A stretch of DNA of 60,125 bases from Streptococcus mitis (GTDB lineage Bacteria > Bacillota > Bacilli > Lactobacillales > Streptococcaceae): positions 1 to 60,125 of the forward strand of contig NZ_NCVK01000002.1 in NCBI RefSeq assembly GCF_002096845.1, in the 5' to 3' direction. A program made the position numbers and the translations under genes. This document shows, in pieces, positions 1 through 7,702 of this stretch. The first letter of the stretch is position 1; each line of letters begins with the position of its first letter. Under the pieces are notes generated by a model that worked only from the letters and a program-made list of their open reading frames with translations, had not been told where the DNA came from and did not search any database.

Positions 1-237
1 ACTTACCCTGACACGGATTTCCACTGGTTTTTACAATTTTTATCAGACTAACTTCCACTTGGATTAGCGGTGGAACTTAGTTTGGGAATTTAGCTTCTAA
101 TATTTTAAGCTTTGTATAGTAATTGTTAAACTATCGAATATAAACCAATTTAACAAGTAGCCAAAAAGTCTAGAAAGGTAAAAACCAGTATCCAATGATA
201 CTGGCTCGTAAAAATATATAAATTAGTCCTTAGATGA
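1..237. other. Left flank without a recognisable gene
   Basis: This AT-rich stretch has no convincing coding region on either strand. It lies on the far side of the guaA-end repeat at 239-249, so it is probably the chromosome that originally followed guaA. The only clear structure is the hairpin at 181-204. The window edge cuts it off, so a truncated neighbour cannot be excluded. Confidence 0.5.
180..204 (-). terminator. Rho-independent terminator, probably the original guaA terminator
   Basis: A perfect 8-bp stem (185-192 with 197-204, loop CAAT) is followed on the minus strand by TTTTT. It lies about 35 bases beyond the guaA-end repeat at 239-249. The inference is that this terminator served guaA before the element separated them. 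Confidence 0.7.
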
Positions 238-238
238 C

Positions 239-249
239 TACTCCCACTC
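239..249 (-). other. Left attachment site (guaA-end repeat)
   Basis: TACTCCCACTC here matches TATTCCCACTC at 7704-7714 with one mismatch; TCCCACTC is the exact 8-bp core. On the minus strand the bases still read E-W-E-stop, the last codons of guaA, as expected of the displaced chromosomal half-site. Confidence 0.8.
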
Positions 250-323
250 AATTAAAAATTTCATAGGTTTAGTGCCAGAAAACCTTGATTTATTAAGGTT
301 TATAATGCCTTTTAAATATATTT

Positions 324-342
324 GGCGGGATTTCTGGCGGGG
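324..342. repeat. Left paired GGCGGG repeat, candidate integrase arm site
   Basis: GGCGGGA, five bases, then GGCGGGG sit between the left core and the integrase stop codon. The same pair with the same 5-bp spacing and orientation occurs at 7596-7614 near the other end. Position and pairing suggest arm-type sites for the integrase N-terminal domain (inference). Confidence 0.6.
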
Positions 343-1569
343 TTATCTTTTTAGATTTTGATTCCCGTTGAATTGAATTTTTGTTTTTGGAGCTGTATGT
401 ATGGATATATTCCCACTCATTATTTCAGCAATAGATTCGTCAGCTCCACGCCAAAGGTGTGAGTAATGTTTCAAAGTAATTTCTGGGCTAGAATGACCTA
501 ACCTTTTCGACAAAATCAAGACAGATACATTAAACTCGTTTATCAAATAAGAAGCGTTACTATGACGAAGTCCTTTTCCCTGTATTCGCTTTACATTAGC
601 TAGTTCAGAATATCGTTGAATAATTCTAGCTAGTGTAGATTTTATCATTGGAAGGCTATCATATGTAAATATAAAATCAGTTTCATTGCCTAAACCAATT
701 TCTTTCTGTCTGTCTTTCCAACGCTTTAAAATAGAAATCGTATCATCATCTAGGGAAATAATACGTTTGCCATCACTTGTTTTGGTATAGGCATTTCTTT
801 GCCAGTTTTTTCTTGATTTTAGAATAAGCATATGATGAACACGCATACGCTTTTTATCGAAATCAATATCATTCCACCAAAGTGCCATTCCTTCATTTAC
901 TCGAATACCTGTCATGAAAAAAGTCCAAAGCATAACGAAATTAAGATGTTCATAAAAATCATCAAGACAGATTTGAGCAATAACACGCTCAAATTCTACT
1001 TTAGTCCAGTATGGAACGATAGCCTTTCCTTTCGGAATAGCTTTGGCTTTCTTAGAGATATTAGTTTCCAAATAACCCATTTCTACAGCATAATCAAGAG
1101 ACTTTCTAAACATACCAAAGATTAGACTAGCGTAGGCTTGAGAGTAGCCAGAACCGTTTTCATCTTTACTTGACAGTAACCATATCCGATAGTTTTGAAT
1201 ATCTTCAATAGTCAAACCACGTAGTGTCTTGTTATAAAATCGTTCAGCAATCTTTTCAAGATTTTTGATTCTGACAGCATAAGTACTTTCTTCCACATAC
1301 GATTTATAATATGGTATATAACAATCTAAAATAAACTGCTTGACAGTCATATTGTAATTAGCGTAAGTATGAGCTTTGTGATACTCTCGTTTTACCCGAG
1401 TCAATTCTAAATACGCCTCTCTGGCAGTAGAAAAAGGCTTACCGTTGCTATCTTTTCTACTTTTCTTTCTAATACGTTTACCACTGATTCTATCAATACC
1501 TAGCTCTGTTTCATAGAAATATTTTCCTTTCGTATCAACAAACACACCGCTATAACGTGTTTTTGCCAT
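343..1569 (-). CDS. int: Tyrosine recombinase / integrase of the guaA element
   Basis: This 408-residue site-specific recombinase should integrate and excise the element at guaA. The N-terminal about 65 residues (basic, YETELGIDRISGKRIRKKSRK) resemble the arm-binding domain of ICE and phage integrases, followed by a SAM-like core-binding domain. The catalytic domain shows the first Arg in TGIRVNEGMALWW, a KTSDGKR lysine strand, GLRHSNASYL with the second Arg, LGHSS, and the nucleophile Tyr in LKHYSHLW. The usual His of the HxxR box is replaced (KGLRH). The gene is the outermost of the element, next to the left core, with the DUF3173 gene 3 bases upstream. It starts at ATG and has normal family length. 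Confidence 0.93.
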   Translation of the reverse strand: MAKTRYSGVFVDTKGKYFYETELGIDRISGKRIRKKSRKDSNGKPFSTAREAYLELTRVKREYHKAHTYANYNMTVKQFILDCYIPYYKSYVEESTYAVRIKNLEKIAERFYNKTLRGLTIEDIQNYRIWLLSSKDENGSGYSQAYASLIFGMFRKSLDYAVEMGYLETNISKKAKAIPKGKAIVPYWTKVEFERVIAQICLDDFYEHLNFVMLWTFFMTGIRVNEGMALWWNDIDFDKKRMRVHHMLILKSRKNWQRNAYTKTSDGKRIISLDDDTISILKRWKDRQKEIGLGNETDFIFTYDSLPMIKSTLARIIQRYSELANVKRIQGKGLRHSNASYLINEFNVSVLILSKRLGHSSPEITLKHYSHLWRGADESIAEIMSGNISIHTAPKTKIQFNGNQNLKR

Positions 1570-1572
1570 TTG

Positions 1573-1767
1573 TTATTCCTCATCTAGTTTTACACCGATA
1601 AGGTTTTCTACTCTTTCCCGTGGGACTAGTCCAAGTCTACGGTTATTGTAGAATGGTATACCTTTATTATACACCAAATCCTGCTTTACCGCTTGAATAA
1701 TACTAATTGCAGTATGTTTCTTATATCCTAGTTTTATCAAGTCGTCTTTACTAATCAATGATTTCAT
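1573..1767 (-). CDS. xis: DUF3173 family small protein, excisionase-like
   Basis: A 64-residue protein (KDDLIKLGYKKHTAISIIQAVKQ, then PFYNNRRLGLVP) that I recognise as DUF3173. This family is regularly encoded immediately before streptococcal ICE/IME integrases. Its helix-turn-helix-like N-terminus and position, ending 3 bases before int, suggest a recombination directionality factor or integrase partner. It is probably co-transcribed from rep through int. The excisionase role is inferred from context; the family assignment is firmer. Confidence 0.75.
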   Translation of the reverse strand: MKSLISKDDLIKLGYKKHTAISIIQAVKQDLVYNKGIPFYNNRRLGLVPRERVENLIGVKLDEE

Positions 1768-1771
1768 ACGC

Positions 1772-2587
1772 TTACTGTTCCCTTCTGATTTTTATTCTTG
1801 TATCAGTTGAATTTTGAATAACCTCCCCATTGTCATCTATTGATAGATTGTAAATCGCAATATCTTCTTTGTACTCAAGATTATCTAAATGACCTACTGA
1901 AAAACTGGGGGTTAATCCCTCAAAATAATTTCTTTCTAAATTTTCATAGCTTACTATCGGTTTTATTAAACCACGAGATGAAAAATATTTTGGCTGTTTA
2001 TATCCACTTGGAATAGCTAGTAAATCTTTTGTGATATATTTTGTAATGTAGTTAGCAACTTTTTCAGAAGAATCGATTTTTGTAACGGTACTAAATCCTA
2101 ATTGATATGAATCAACATTATAGACTTGCTTGCCATTCTTTTTTATCAATCGACCAGTTTTAGTATTTCTTGCTTTTGTTAATTTTGGACTAAAACCGCC
2201 TGTTACTCCATGAAAATGAAGCCGTCCATTTTTGTGTAATTCTGGTATGAAAATATAGTGAAATTTTCCATATTTTTCACGCTGAGCTTTGAGCCAAGCG
2301 CGTATTTTCTTTTTTACGATTAAATAATCATGGGAATTGATTTTTTCGTCGTTAAAAGTTAATGTCCAAAATAAATCGAAATCATTGCACAGCATGTAGT
2401 GACGAATACGCCTTTTTATCCTATTGGCTTGCTGATAGAGTTCTTTTTCACTTGGACTTTTAAAAGTATTAGATACTGTAGTATCGGTTTCTCCTAGTCT
2501 TCTAAATTTTGGTTTTCGATAGTATATGACCTCGAAAGTATTTGGATTATATTGAATTATTTTTGTGTTATATAATTCTCTAGTCAT
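1772..2587 (-). CDS. rep: HUH rolling-circle Rep / relaxase-like initiation protein
   Basis: A protein of about 271 residues with an HUH nuclease motif (GRLHFHGVTGG near residues 120-130) preceded by FIPELHK, and a tyrosine-rich third motif VANYITKYITKDL near 195-205. This pattern marks plasmid and phage rolling-circle initiators. Related proteins act as non-canonical relaxases in streptococcal mobilizable elements, nicking one strand at an origin. The ORF opens at 2605, but ATG 2587 (MTRELYN) is preferred because GGAGGA lies just before it, whereas the upstream ATG has no ribosome site. Strong hairpins directly upstream at 2606-2683 make a plausible nick region. The DUF3173 gene follows after 4 bases. 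Confidence 0.8.
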   Translation of the reverse strand: MTRELYNTKIIQYNPNTFEVIYYRKPKFRRLGETDTTVSNTFKSPSEKELYQQANRIKRRIRHYMLCNDFDLFWTLTFNDEKINSHDYLIVKKKIRAWLKAQREKYGKFHYIFIPELHKNGRLHFHGVTGGFSPKLTKARNTKTGRLIKKNGKQVYNVDSYQLGFSTVTKIDSSEKVANYITKYITKDLLAIPSGYKQPKYFSSRGLIKPIVSYENLERNYFEGLTPSFSVGHLDNLEYKEDIAIYNLSIDDNGEVIQNSTDTRIKIRREQ

Positions 2588-2605
2588 TAGTCCTCCGCTT
2601 ATCAT

Positions 2606-2683
2606 GCCTGCATGTCAAGTAGCAGGCTAATATACACATCTAGCGAGCCCTGGCTTGCTTATGGGCAAGCCGGCTCACTAGAT
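2606..2683. other. Nested hairpins upstream of rep, candidate dso/oriT
   Basis: Two inverted repeats sit between tcpA and rep. The larger has 12-bp outer arms (2638-2649 with 2672-2683, one mismatch), inner 7-bp arms GGCTTGC (2652-2658) and GCAAGCC (2665-2671), a CT bulge and a 6-base loop. The smaller pairs GCCTGC (2606-2611) with GCAGGC (2622-2627). Rolling-circle nick sites commonly lie in such extruded loops beside the initiator gene, so this is the best origin candidate. The nick position is unknown. Confidence 0.6.
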
Positions 2684-2690
2684 AGTTAGT

Positions 2691-4100
2691 TCATTCTATC
2701 TGCTTTCTTGGAATAGTTTGAAAGTCCCTTATTTTATCTTTGAAATCTATTGAATCTAAATCAAAATATGGAGTCTCAAAATATTTTATTCCGTTTGTTC
2801 TCGGAGTTAAAATATATCCTTTTCCAACTCCTCCTCTGTACTCCGCCAAAAGGTCTCTTTTCTCTTTACCCATGACACTGTAAAACGTTTCTTCGGATAT
2901 GCTTGATTCACTTCCTAAAATAATTCTTGTCTGGCACTGTTCGGTTACTGCACGTGGTAAATCTGAAGCAAGTAATTTTTGGCTTGCCAAGATGAGTAAA
3001 CCACGTCCGGAAGCTCGTGATTTTAGGGCAAGTATTTTTAGCAATCTAACCATCTCCTTTTGTTGGGAAGGTGTGCCAGATTCTAAGGCTGCAAGCACCT
3101 CATCAAATATAAGATAATGGGCTGGAAGTGAGAAATCACTATAAGTAGTTGAAAAATCAACTGAAGAAAAAGAGAAATAACGTTTGTAGGTATCTTGCAT
3201 TTCAAAAACCATTTGCTCAAGAAGTAGAACAATCTCTTCTGCTGTACGTGCAACAGGAATACCGAGGTTTTCAAAGGTTGCACCTAAAGAAGTTCGTTTT
3301 GCGTCAATTAAACTCACAGAATGCCCCTGTTTAATTAGCATACCAGCAAGAGCAGCAAGATAAAGTGATTTTCCTGCTCCGCTAGGGGCTATAACAATCT
3401 GGTGGCAAGCCTCGCTAGCTATATCAAAGCGAATGTCATTATATAGTTTTATAGGAGAGTAATTGATACAGTAATCGTCATCGGCTATCTCAAATAATTC
3501 ACTTACAGAATATCTCATTGGATTCTCTCCGTATTTAAGAACAATAATATTCTTCTCTATAGTGGATTCTAAAAGATTCCATTCTCTATAGGTAGTCTGA
3601 ATAAGAAATTCGGTCAACCGCCTTGTTATTTCTTTTACTTGCTGAATATTAGGAATTGTCCCTGAAGGATTGAGTTCAATTATAATCCTTTCATTTTCTT
3701 TATAAAATTTCCATTCAACTGTTTTTATCTGTATTTTATTAAAGGGAAGTTGAATTAGGTCTAAACGTTCTGTTGCAAGTCTAAGAATGCTTAAAAATCT
3801 GTACTTCCATATAGGAGAATAAGTAGAAAATAAGAATTTTACTACAATATACCATATAAAAATAGCTAACAGAACAGAAGATATAACAATACTTATCTTG
3901 TAGATAGTGCTTAATAAAGGAAAATGTGATGAAAGAAAGGTAATAATAACAGATATTAGGAACACCTTTAACAGTTTCTTAATAAGAGAGTACTGCCTTT
4001 CTTTACGGCTTTCTATAGTTTCTGAAACAGATAAGTAAGTAGGGGTATATTCACGACAATCATATTTACTAAGTTTCCTTTTTATTTTAGATACTATCAT
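2691..4100 (-). CDS. tcpA: FtsK/SpoIIIE-family ATPase, TcpA-like coupling protein
   Basis: This 469-residue membrane ATPase has two transmembrane helices near residues 38-90 (FLISVIITFLSSHFPLL, then ISIVISSVLLAIFIWYIVV). A cytoplasmic RecA-like domain carries Walker A APSGAGKS around 245 and Walker B HYLIFDEVLAAL around 330. Length and layout match TcpA/Orf21 of Tn916-type elements, which delivers the nicked strand to a transfer channel. In an element without its own channel it would connect the Rep/relaxase complex to a helper's machinery. The gene overlaps the upstream 145-residue gene by 4 bases. Chromosomal FtsK is much longer and is excluded. Confidence 0.82.
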   Translation of the reverse strand: MIVSKIKRKLSKYDCREYTPTYLSVSETIESRKERQYSLIKKLLKVFLISVIITFLSSHFPLLSTIYKISIVISSVLLAIFIWYIVVKFLFSTYSPIWKYRFLSILRLATERLDLIQLPFNKIQIKTVEWKFYKENERIIIELNPSGTIPNIQQVKEITRRLTEFLIQTTYREWNLLESTIEKNIIVLKYGENPMRYSVSELFEIADDDYCINYSPIKLYNDIRFDIASEACHQIVIAPSGAGKSLYLAALAGMLIKQGHSVSLIDAKRTSLGATFENLGIPVARTAEEIVLLLEQMVFEMQDTYKRYFSFSSVDFSTTYSDFSLPAHYLIFDEVLAALESGTPSQQKEMVRLLKILALKSRASGRGLLILASQKLLASDLPRAVTEQCQTRIILGSESSISEETFYSVMGKEKRDLLAEYRGGVGKGYILTPRTNGIKYFETPYFDLDSIDFKDKIRDFQTIPRKQIE

Positions 4101-4534
4101 GATTTAGCACCCGATAACTTTATTTCTGAAATAATGAGTTTGAATTCTCGGTACGCACCACCATTTCGACCATCAGATACCCATTTTAACGCTAATAATG
4201 CTCCTTCTAAATCTATTGTTTTAGCAATGATTAACTCATTATTAATTTTTTTTAAAAAAGATTCATCGTTGTATATCTCAATAGTGAAAGGTTTTATGCT
4301 ACTTAAATCTCCACCAACCTCTTGAATAGCCTTAACAATTTCTGGCTGAAGAGCCAATAAAACTTTTTTACTTATTGTTCCATCAATGACTTCATTTTTT
4401 TCATTACGTTTAGGAACATCTCTACATTCAATAACAAAAGCACTAGTAGGAGTATGTTCTACATTGGACGTACCAATTAGTAGATTTTTCAAGCTTGGTG
4501 AGTTAAAACTCACTTTTCCAAAATTATTTTCCAT
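4097..4534 (-). CDS. Element-encoded protein of unknown function upstream of tcpA
   Basis: A 145-residue soluble protein starting MENNFGKVSFNSPSLK, without signal peptide or membrane segment and with mixed alpha/beta character. Small accessory proteins of this size precede tcpA in many Gram-positive ICEs and IMEs (Tn916 orf22 and orf23 occupy that place), but I see no motif that assigns it to those families. It overlaps tcpA by 4 bases, so the two are probably translationally coupled. AGAGG lies before the start. It seems to head the transfer/replication transcript running toward int. Confidence 0.6.
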   Translation of the reverse strand: MENNFGKVSFNSPSLKNLLIGTSNVEHTPTSAFVIECRDVPKRNEKNEVIDGTISKKVLLALQPEIVKAIQEVGGDLSSIKPFTIEIYNDESFLKKINNELIIAKTIDLEGALLALKWVSDGRNGGAYREFKLIISEIKLSGAKS

Positions 4535-4634
4535 TTGTTACCTCTTTATCTTTGTGTGCACACTAAATTAATTTTATCAAGCAGTTCATGACCTCCTTGA
4601 CAGTCATATTGTCTCATTTTTAATTAGTTGAAAT

Positions 4635-4685
4635 GTGGGGATAAAAATTTTTTGACAACAAAAAAATCCCCACGCGAAGTGGGGA
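4635..4685 (-). terminator. Terminator with a third, competing stem arm
   Basis: TCCCCAC (4667-4673) pairs with GTGGGGA (4679-4685) around a GCGAA loop. On the minus strand the hairpin is followed by seven T residues, so it should terminate the XRE operon. A further GTGGGGAT at 4635-4642 can instead pair with ATCCCCAC (4666-4673), giving two mutually exclusive hairpins. The rest of 4535-4718 is AT-rich, with no gene. Confidence 0.7.
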
Positions 4686-4718
4686 AAATATGCTATACAG
4701 TACTAAATAAAAATTGTA

Positions 4719-5405
4719 TCATTTACGATAAATTAAACTTTCGAGTGTTAGTTTATCTATTATTGGTAATAAAATATACTTTGCTAATAAATCCAACTTT
4801 TCTGGAAGTTTCTGGTAGCTAAGATAAGATTCCTTATTTTTATGTGATAGTGTGACAGAGTCTTTTTTTCTAAATAAAAATACTGAATCATTTTCTAAAA
4901 TTTCTATAGTATCAAACTGATTATAGGTAAAATCAATAAATTTATCTTTTAATTCATTGTAAGAAGAACTTGCTAAAGGAAAATGTTGTTGAAAATATTC
5001 TTTTATATCCTCTGTATTTGTTAGTGATAAATTCAATAAGTGCTTAGAATATTCTGGAATTTCTTGAATATCAAGAATCATTTCAATAAAGAAATCTTCT
5101 AAATATTCGTCTATATCACAGCCCCATAATACTTCATTCTCATCATTAAAATAATGTTCTTCATTAACAAAGTATTTCAATACACTGGGAGTGATTAAAT
5201 AGGGATTGTTCCTACTTAAATCAGATAAATTGGAGTAATTTAATATTTTCCCAATAAGTTTTTCATCTGAATGTAAATCAATATGTCTTTTGAGTTTTAA
5301 ATCTTTGTATTTCTCTTGGATTCTTTGTGAACATTTTTTAAAAATAAAATGACATGAGTTAGGAAATTTTTCCTTACATGAATTATTGAATTGCTTACTT
5401 GACAT
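4719..5405 (-). CDS. Element cargo protein of unknown function in the XRE operon
   Basis: A 228-residue, Asp/Glu- and Lys-rich, mostly helical protein without signal peptide or membrane segment. I do not recognise its family. It follows the XRE regulator after 4 bases on the same strand, an arrangement typical of a regulator paired with a partner or effector (phage-type control, toxin-antitoxin or ImmA-like protease pairs). The HExxH zinc motif of ImmA-type proteases is absent, which argues against that option. The hairpin at 4667-4685 ends the operon. Confidence 0.55.
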   Translation of the reverse strand: MSSKQFNNSCKEKFPNSCHFIFKKCSQRIQEKYKDLKLKRHIDLHSDEKLIGKILNYSNLSDLSRNNPYLITPSVLKYFVNEEHYFNDENEVLWGCDIDEYLEDFFIEMILDIQEIPEYSKHLLNLSLTNTEDIKEYFQQHFPLASSSYNELKDKFIDFTYNQFDTIEILENDSVFLFRKKDSVTLSHKNKESYLSYQKLPEKLDLLAKYILLPIIDKLTLESLIYRK

Positions 5406-5409
5406 ATAT

Positions 5410-5625
5410 TTAAACTTCTTCTATATCATCTGGAATATAAGTAATTACATCATACACATTGCAGTTCAAAATAAAACATAGGGTATCTAATGTAGCTGTA
5501 GTTATTGGTTTTCCTTTTTTCATTCTATGTAGTGTATTGCTGGATAGACCGTGGTGAAAAATTAATTCGTATTCTGTTTTTCCTTGTTTAAACAAAGTCT
5601 CGTAGAAGGGTTTATATGAAATCAT
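5410..5625 (-). CDS. XRE/Cro-CI family transcriptional regulator
   Basis: A small one-domain DNA-binding protein: YELIFHHGLSSNTLHRMKKGKPITTATLDTLCFILNC is a classic lambda-repressor-like helix-turn-helix. The ORF opens at 5634, but ATG 5625 (MISYKPF) is preferred because AAAGAG abuts the first ATG and is 9 bases from the second. It is divergent from the cargo gene at 5740. The intergenic region contains a 10-bp direct repeat overlapping the cargo promoter, a probable operator for this protein. It likely controls both operons, but that is inferred from layout. Confidence 0.8.
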   Translation of the reverse strand: MISYKPFYETLFKQGKTEYELIFHHGLSSNTLHRMKKGKPITTATLDTLCFILNCNVYDVITYIPDDIEEV

Positions 5626-5676
5626 CGTTCTCATCTCTTTTCTAAATAGATAATTTCATTTTATCGTTATTAATCT

Positions 5677-5706
5677 ATTGACTATACTCAATAAATTGAC
5701 TATAAT
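5677..5706 (+). promoter_or_regulatory. Promoter with repeated operator-like sequence for the cargo operon
   Basis: TTGACT (5678-5683), a 17-bp spacer and TATAAT (5701-5706) make a near-consensus sigma-A promoter. ATTGACTATA occurs twice in direct orientation, at 5677-5686 (over the -35) and 5695-5704 (over the -10), 18 bp apart. Repeats lying exactly over both promoter boxes are where a repressor such as the divergent XRE protein would bind. Confidence 0.75.
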
Positions 5707-5739
5707 TAGAGGGAGAGTTATTGATTGGAGGATTTTATA

Positions 5740-7104
5740 TTGAAACTTGAAGATTTTCAGACTTTCCCATTTAAAAGTGTGCAAGAATATATTTCAGACA
5801 AAGAAAAAGCAATAAAATTCAGTTTCTTATTGCAAGGAGATGAGCCTGACCGTTCTGAATTGATAAAATTAATATATAAAGACATTTTTGAATGGTATGA
5901 TGATAAAGTACATAGTGGCGATACTCTTATAACATATCGTACAGCAATTTTTCGAAAATATTATGGAAAATCATATAGTAACTTATCAAGAGATAAACAA
6001 CACGAGATTCTTAATATTATAAAATCATATACTGAACATGACGATGATTTTCCTTTCGAGTTTGAACTTGATAATAAAGAAAAAAAAGTTTATCAGATTT
6101 GTAACAATTATCAAATAGGAAATTTTGGAATTTTCCCAAAAGGAAGAATAAATCCTAAAAGAGCACAGTCTCCATATAATGATTATTTTGACCTTGCTTT
6201 ATCAGTAATATGGGATTTATATGATGGTACATTGACTCCAGACGATGAGTTTAAAAAAGCAATTTTAGATGAGAAAGAATATTTTGACCAATTTAAAGAT
6301 TTTGAGACATTTCTATCTGAGAATTTCCTAACTGTATTTTTTGATGATGACGGATATTTAATTCGATTATCTGAAATTGATAATTTTGAGGAATATGTAA
6401 GAATTAGTAATCAAATTATTTATACTAGAGGACTTGCCATTCTAACCTACCTTCAATCAAGGTATGATGATAATAGTGAAGTGCCCACCCAACAACTTGA
6501 AGAAAAGAAAACAGTTCCTAAACCAACTACCAAAGAGATGGCACATCGAACTCTGGAAATTGCAGAAGAAGAAATAGATAAAATTTCTAAACTTGATGAA
6601 CATTTTAATGAACTTGAGGTTAATCTTCATAAAGTAAAATTTGAAGCTACAAAAAAACGAATACACGGTGCTATTGTTCTTTTCTTGCTCGTTGTATCAC
6701 TATTCTTTTATACTTCAGAAATTCTCATATTCATTTGGATTTTATCTGTAATACTATATGTAGCAGATAAAATCAGAATTATTAAAGAGAAAATAAAATA
6801 CGATAAAATGCTAAATACGACTCAGGAAAAATATAGAGAAGAAAAGAAAAAATTATTATCTACTTTGCGAAAAGAGTACTATTCCATTCCAACTGAATTT
6901 AGAACATACAATCATGTCTCAGGTATACGATATTTTTTGAACGCTGATATTGCATCAAATTTGCAACAAGCTATTCACTATTATTCAAATGAATACAATT
7001 CTAAAAGAATGCAAGACCAAATTTATAGCTTACATCATTCAAACACAATATTACAAGATAGAATTAAGGAGCTCGAATTAGAAAGAGAGCTGGAAAAATA
7101 CTAA
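5740..7104 (+). CDS. Large cargo protein with coiled coil and paired transmembrane helices, unknown function
   Basis: A protein of about 454 residues. Residues 1-250 are soluble and acidic and include the conserved-looking stretch NYQIGNFGIFPKGRINPKR, then SPYNDYFDLAL. Residues 265-300 form a coiled coil (EIAEEEIDKISKLDEHFNELE). Two adjacent membrane helices follow near 305-345 (AIVLFLLVVSLFFYT, LIFIWILSVILYVA), and the C-terminus is again helical. The ORF could begin at TTG 5725, but TTG 5740 is preferred because GGAGGA at 5728-5733 sits 8 bases before it. It is driven by the promoter at 5678-5706 and followed by a small partner. A membrane-anchored defence or superinfection function is conceivable but has no direct support. 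Confidence 0.6.
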   Translation: MKLEDFQTFPFKSVQEYISDKEKAIKFSFLLQGDEPDRSELIKLIYKDIFEWYDDKVHSGDTLITYRTAIFRKYYGKSYSNLSRDKQHEILNIIKSYTEHDDDFPFEFELDNKEKKVYQICNNYQIGNFGIFPKGRINPKRAQSPYNDYFDLALSVIWDLYDGTLTPDDEFKKAILDEKEYFDQFKDFETFLSENFLTVFFDDDGYLIRLSEIDNFEEYVRISNQIIYTRGLAILTYLQSRYDDNSEVPTQQLEEKKTVPKPTTKEMAHRTLEIAEEEIDKISKLDEHFNELEVNLHKVKFEATKKRIHGAIVLFLLVVSLFFYTSEILIFIWILSVILYVADKIRIIKEKIKYDKMLNTTQEKYREEKKKLLSTLRKEYYSIPTEFRTYNHVSGIRYFLNADIASNLQQAIHYYSNEYNSKRMQDQIYSLHHSNTILQDRIKELELERELEKY

Positions 7105-7124
7105 TCAAAAAGGAGAATACTACA

Positions 7125-7517
7125 ATGACAAAATTTAATTTACAATCAAATCAAATTTATAGTGAATTAAGTAAGTTTGAGATAGAAGAAATACTGTATA
7201 ATGCTACAAAACAATTGAACGGTAGTGTTGAACGGCAAAGTTCTGAAGAAATTTCATACTCTGGACAGGGAAATTTTTTTGATTACATGAAGCACCCAGG
7301 TTTAAGTAGATATACATGTTGGCAAGTCTTAGTTACTATATCAGATTTAGGGGATAAACGAAAAGTTGAGCTAACTGCAGTCGGAGAAAGTCCGATTAGT
7401 TACCTACTCAATAATTTTCTATCATTCATTACTTTTGATACCTTATTCCAAGGTCATCGTAATCTTAATTTTGGCATATCAAAAGAAAAGGCTAAATATC
7501 TTTCTAATTTGTTGTAG
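7125..7517 (+). CDS. Small cargo protein of unknown function
   Basis: A 130-residue protein without membrane segments. The middle alternates as in a small alpha/beta fold (YTCWQVLVTISDLGDKRKVELTAVGESP). I do not recognise the family. It follows the large cargo gene by 20 bases with its own AAGGAG site and is followed by a terminator, so the two form a bicistronic unit and may act together. The composition is as AT-rich as the rest of the element. Confidence 0.55.
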   Translation: MTKFNLQSNQIYSELSKFEIEEILYNATKQLNGSVERQSSEEISYSGQGNFFDYMKHPGLSRYTCWQVLVTISDLGDKRKVELTAVGESPISYLLNNFLSFITFDTLFQGHRNLNFGISKEKAKYLSNLL

Positions 7518-7532
7518 AAGATAATTTATATA

Positions 7533-7576
7533 CAAAAAACTCTCTTAGTACATATTCACACTAAGAGAGTTTTTTG
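7533..7576. terminator. Bidirectional terminator at the right end of the element
   Basis: ACTCTCTTAG (7539-7548) pairs perfectly with CTAAGAGAGT (7561-7570), with an A run on the left and a T run on the right. It can stop the cargo operon on the plus strand and guaA readthrough on the minus strand, replacing the displaced guaA terminator near 181-204. Confidence 0.85.
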
Positions 7577-7595
7577 TAATCTATTTGCCAAGTTT

Positions 7596-7614
7596 GGCGG
7601 GAAAATTGGCGGGG
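7596..7614. repeat. Right paired GGCGGG repeat, candidate integrase arm site
   Basis: GGCGGGA (7596-7602), five bases, GGCGGGG (7608-7614): the same pair, spacing and orientation as at 324-342. It lies about 90 bases inside the right core at 7704-7714. Repeats at both ends of an element are typical of arm-type integrase sites. Confidence 0.6.
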
Positions 7615-7702
7615 TAACTTTTCTAAAAAGATAAATTTATACCATTCTAACTTCTAGAAACCCGATAGAATCGGTGTAAAACATTCATTTTTACTTTCTA
7701 TA

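Noticed and set aside
4560..4600. Tiny leader ORF (MNCLIKLI) behind AAGGAGG upstream of the 145-residue gene
   Set aside because: The ribosome site is only two bases from the ATG and no attenuator structure follows, so I cannot support a leader peptide.
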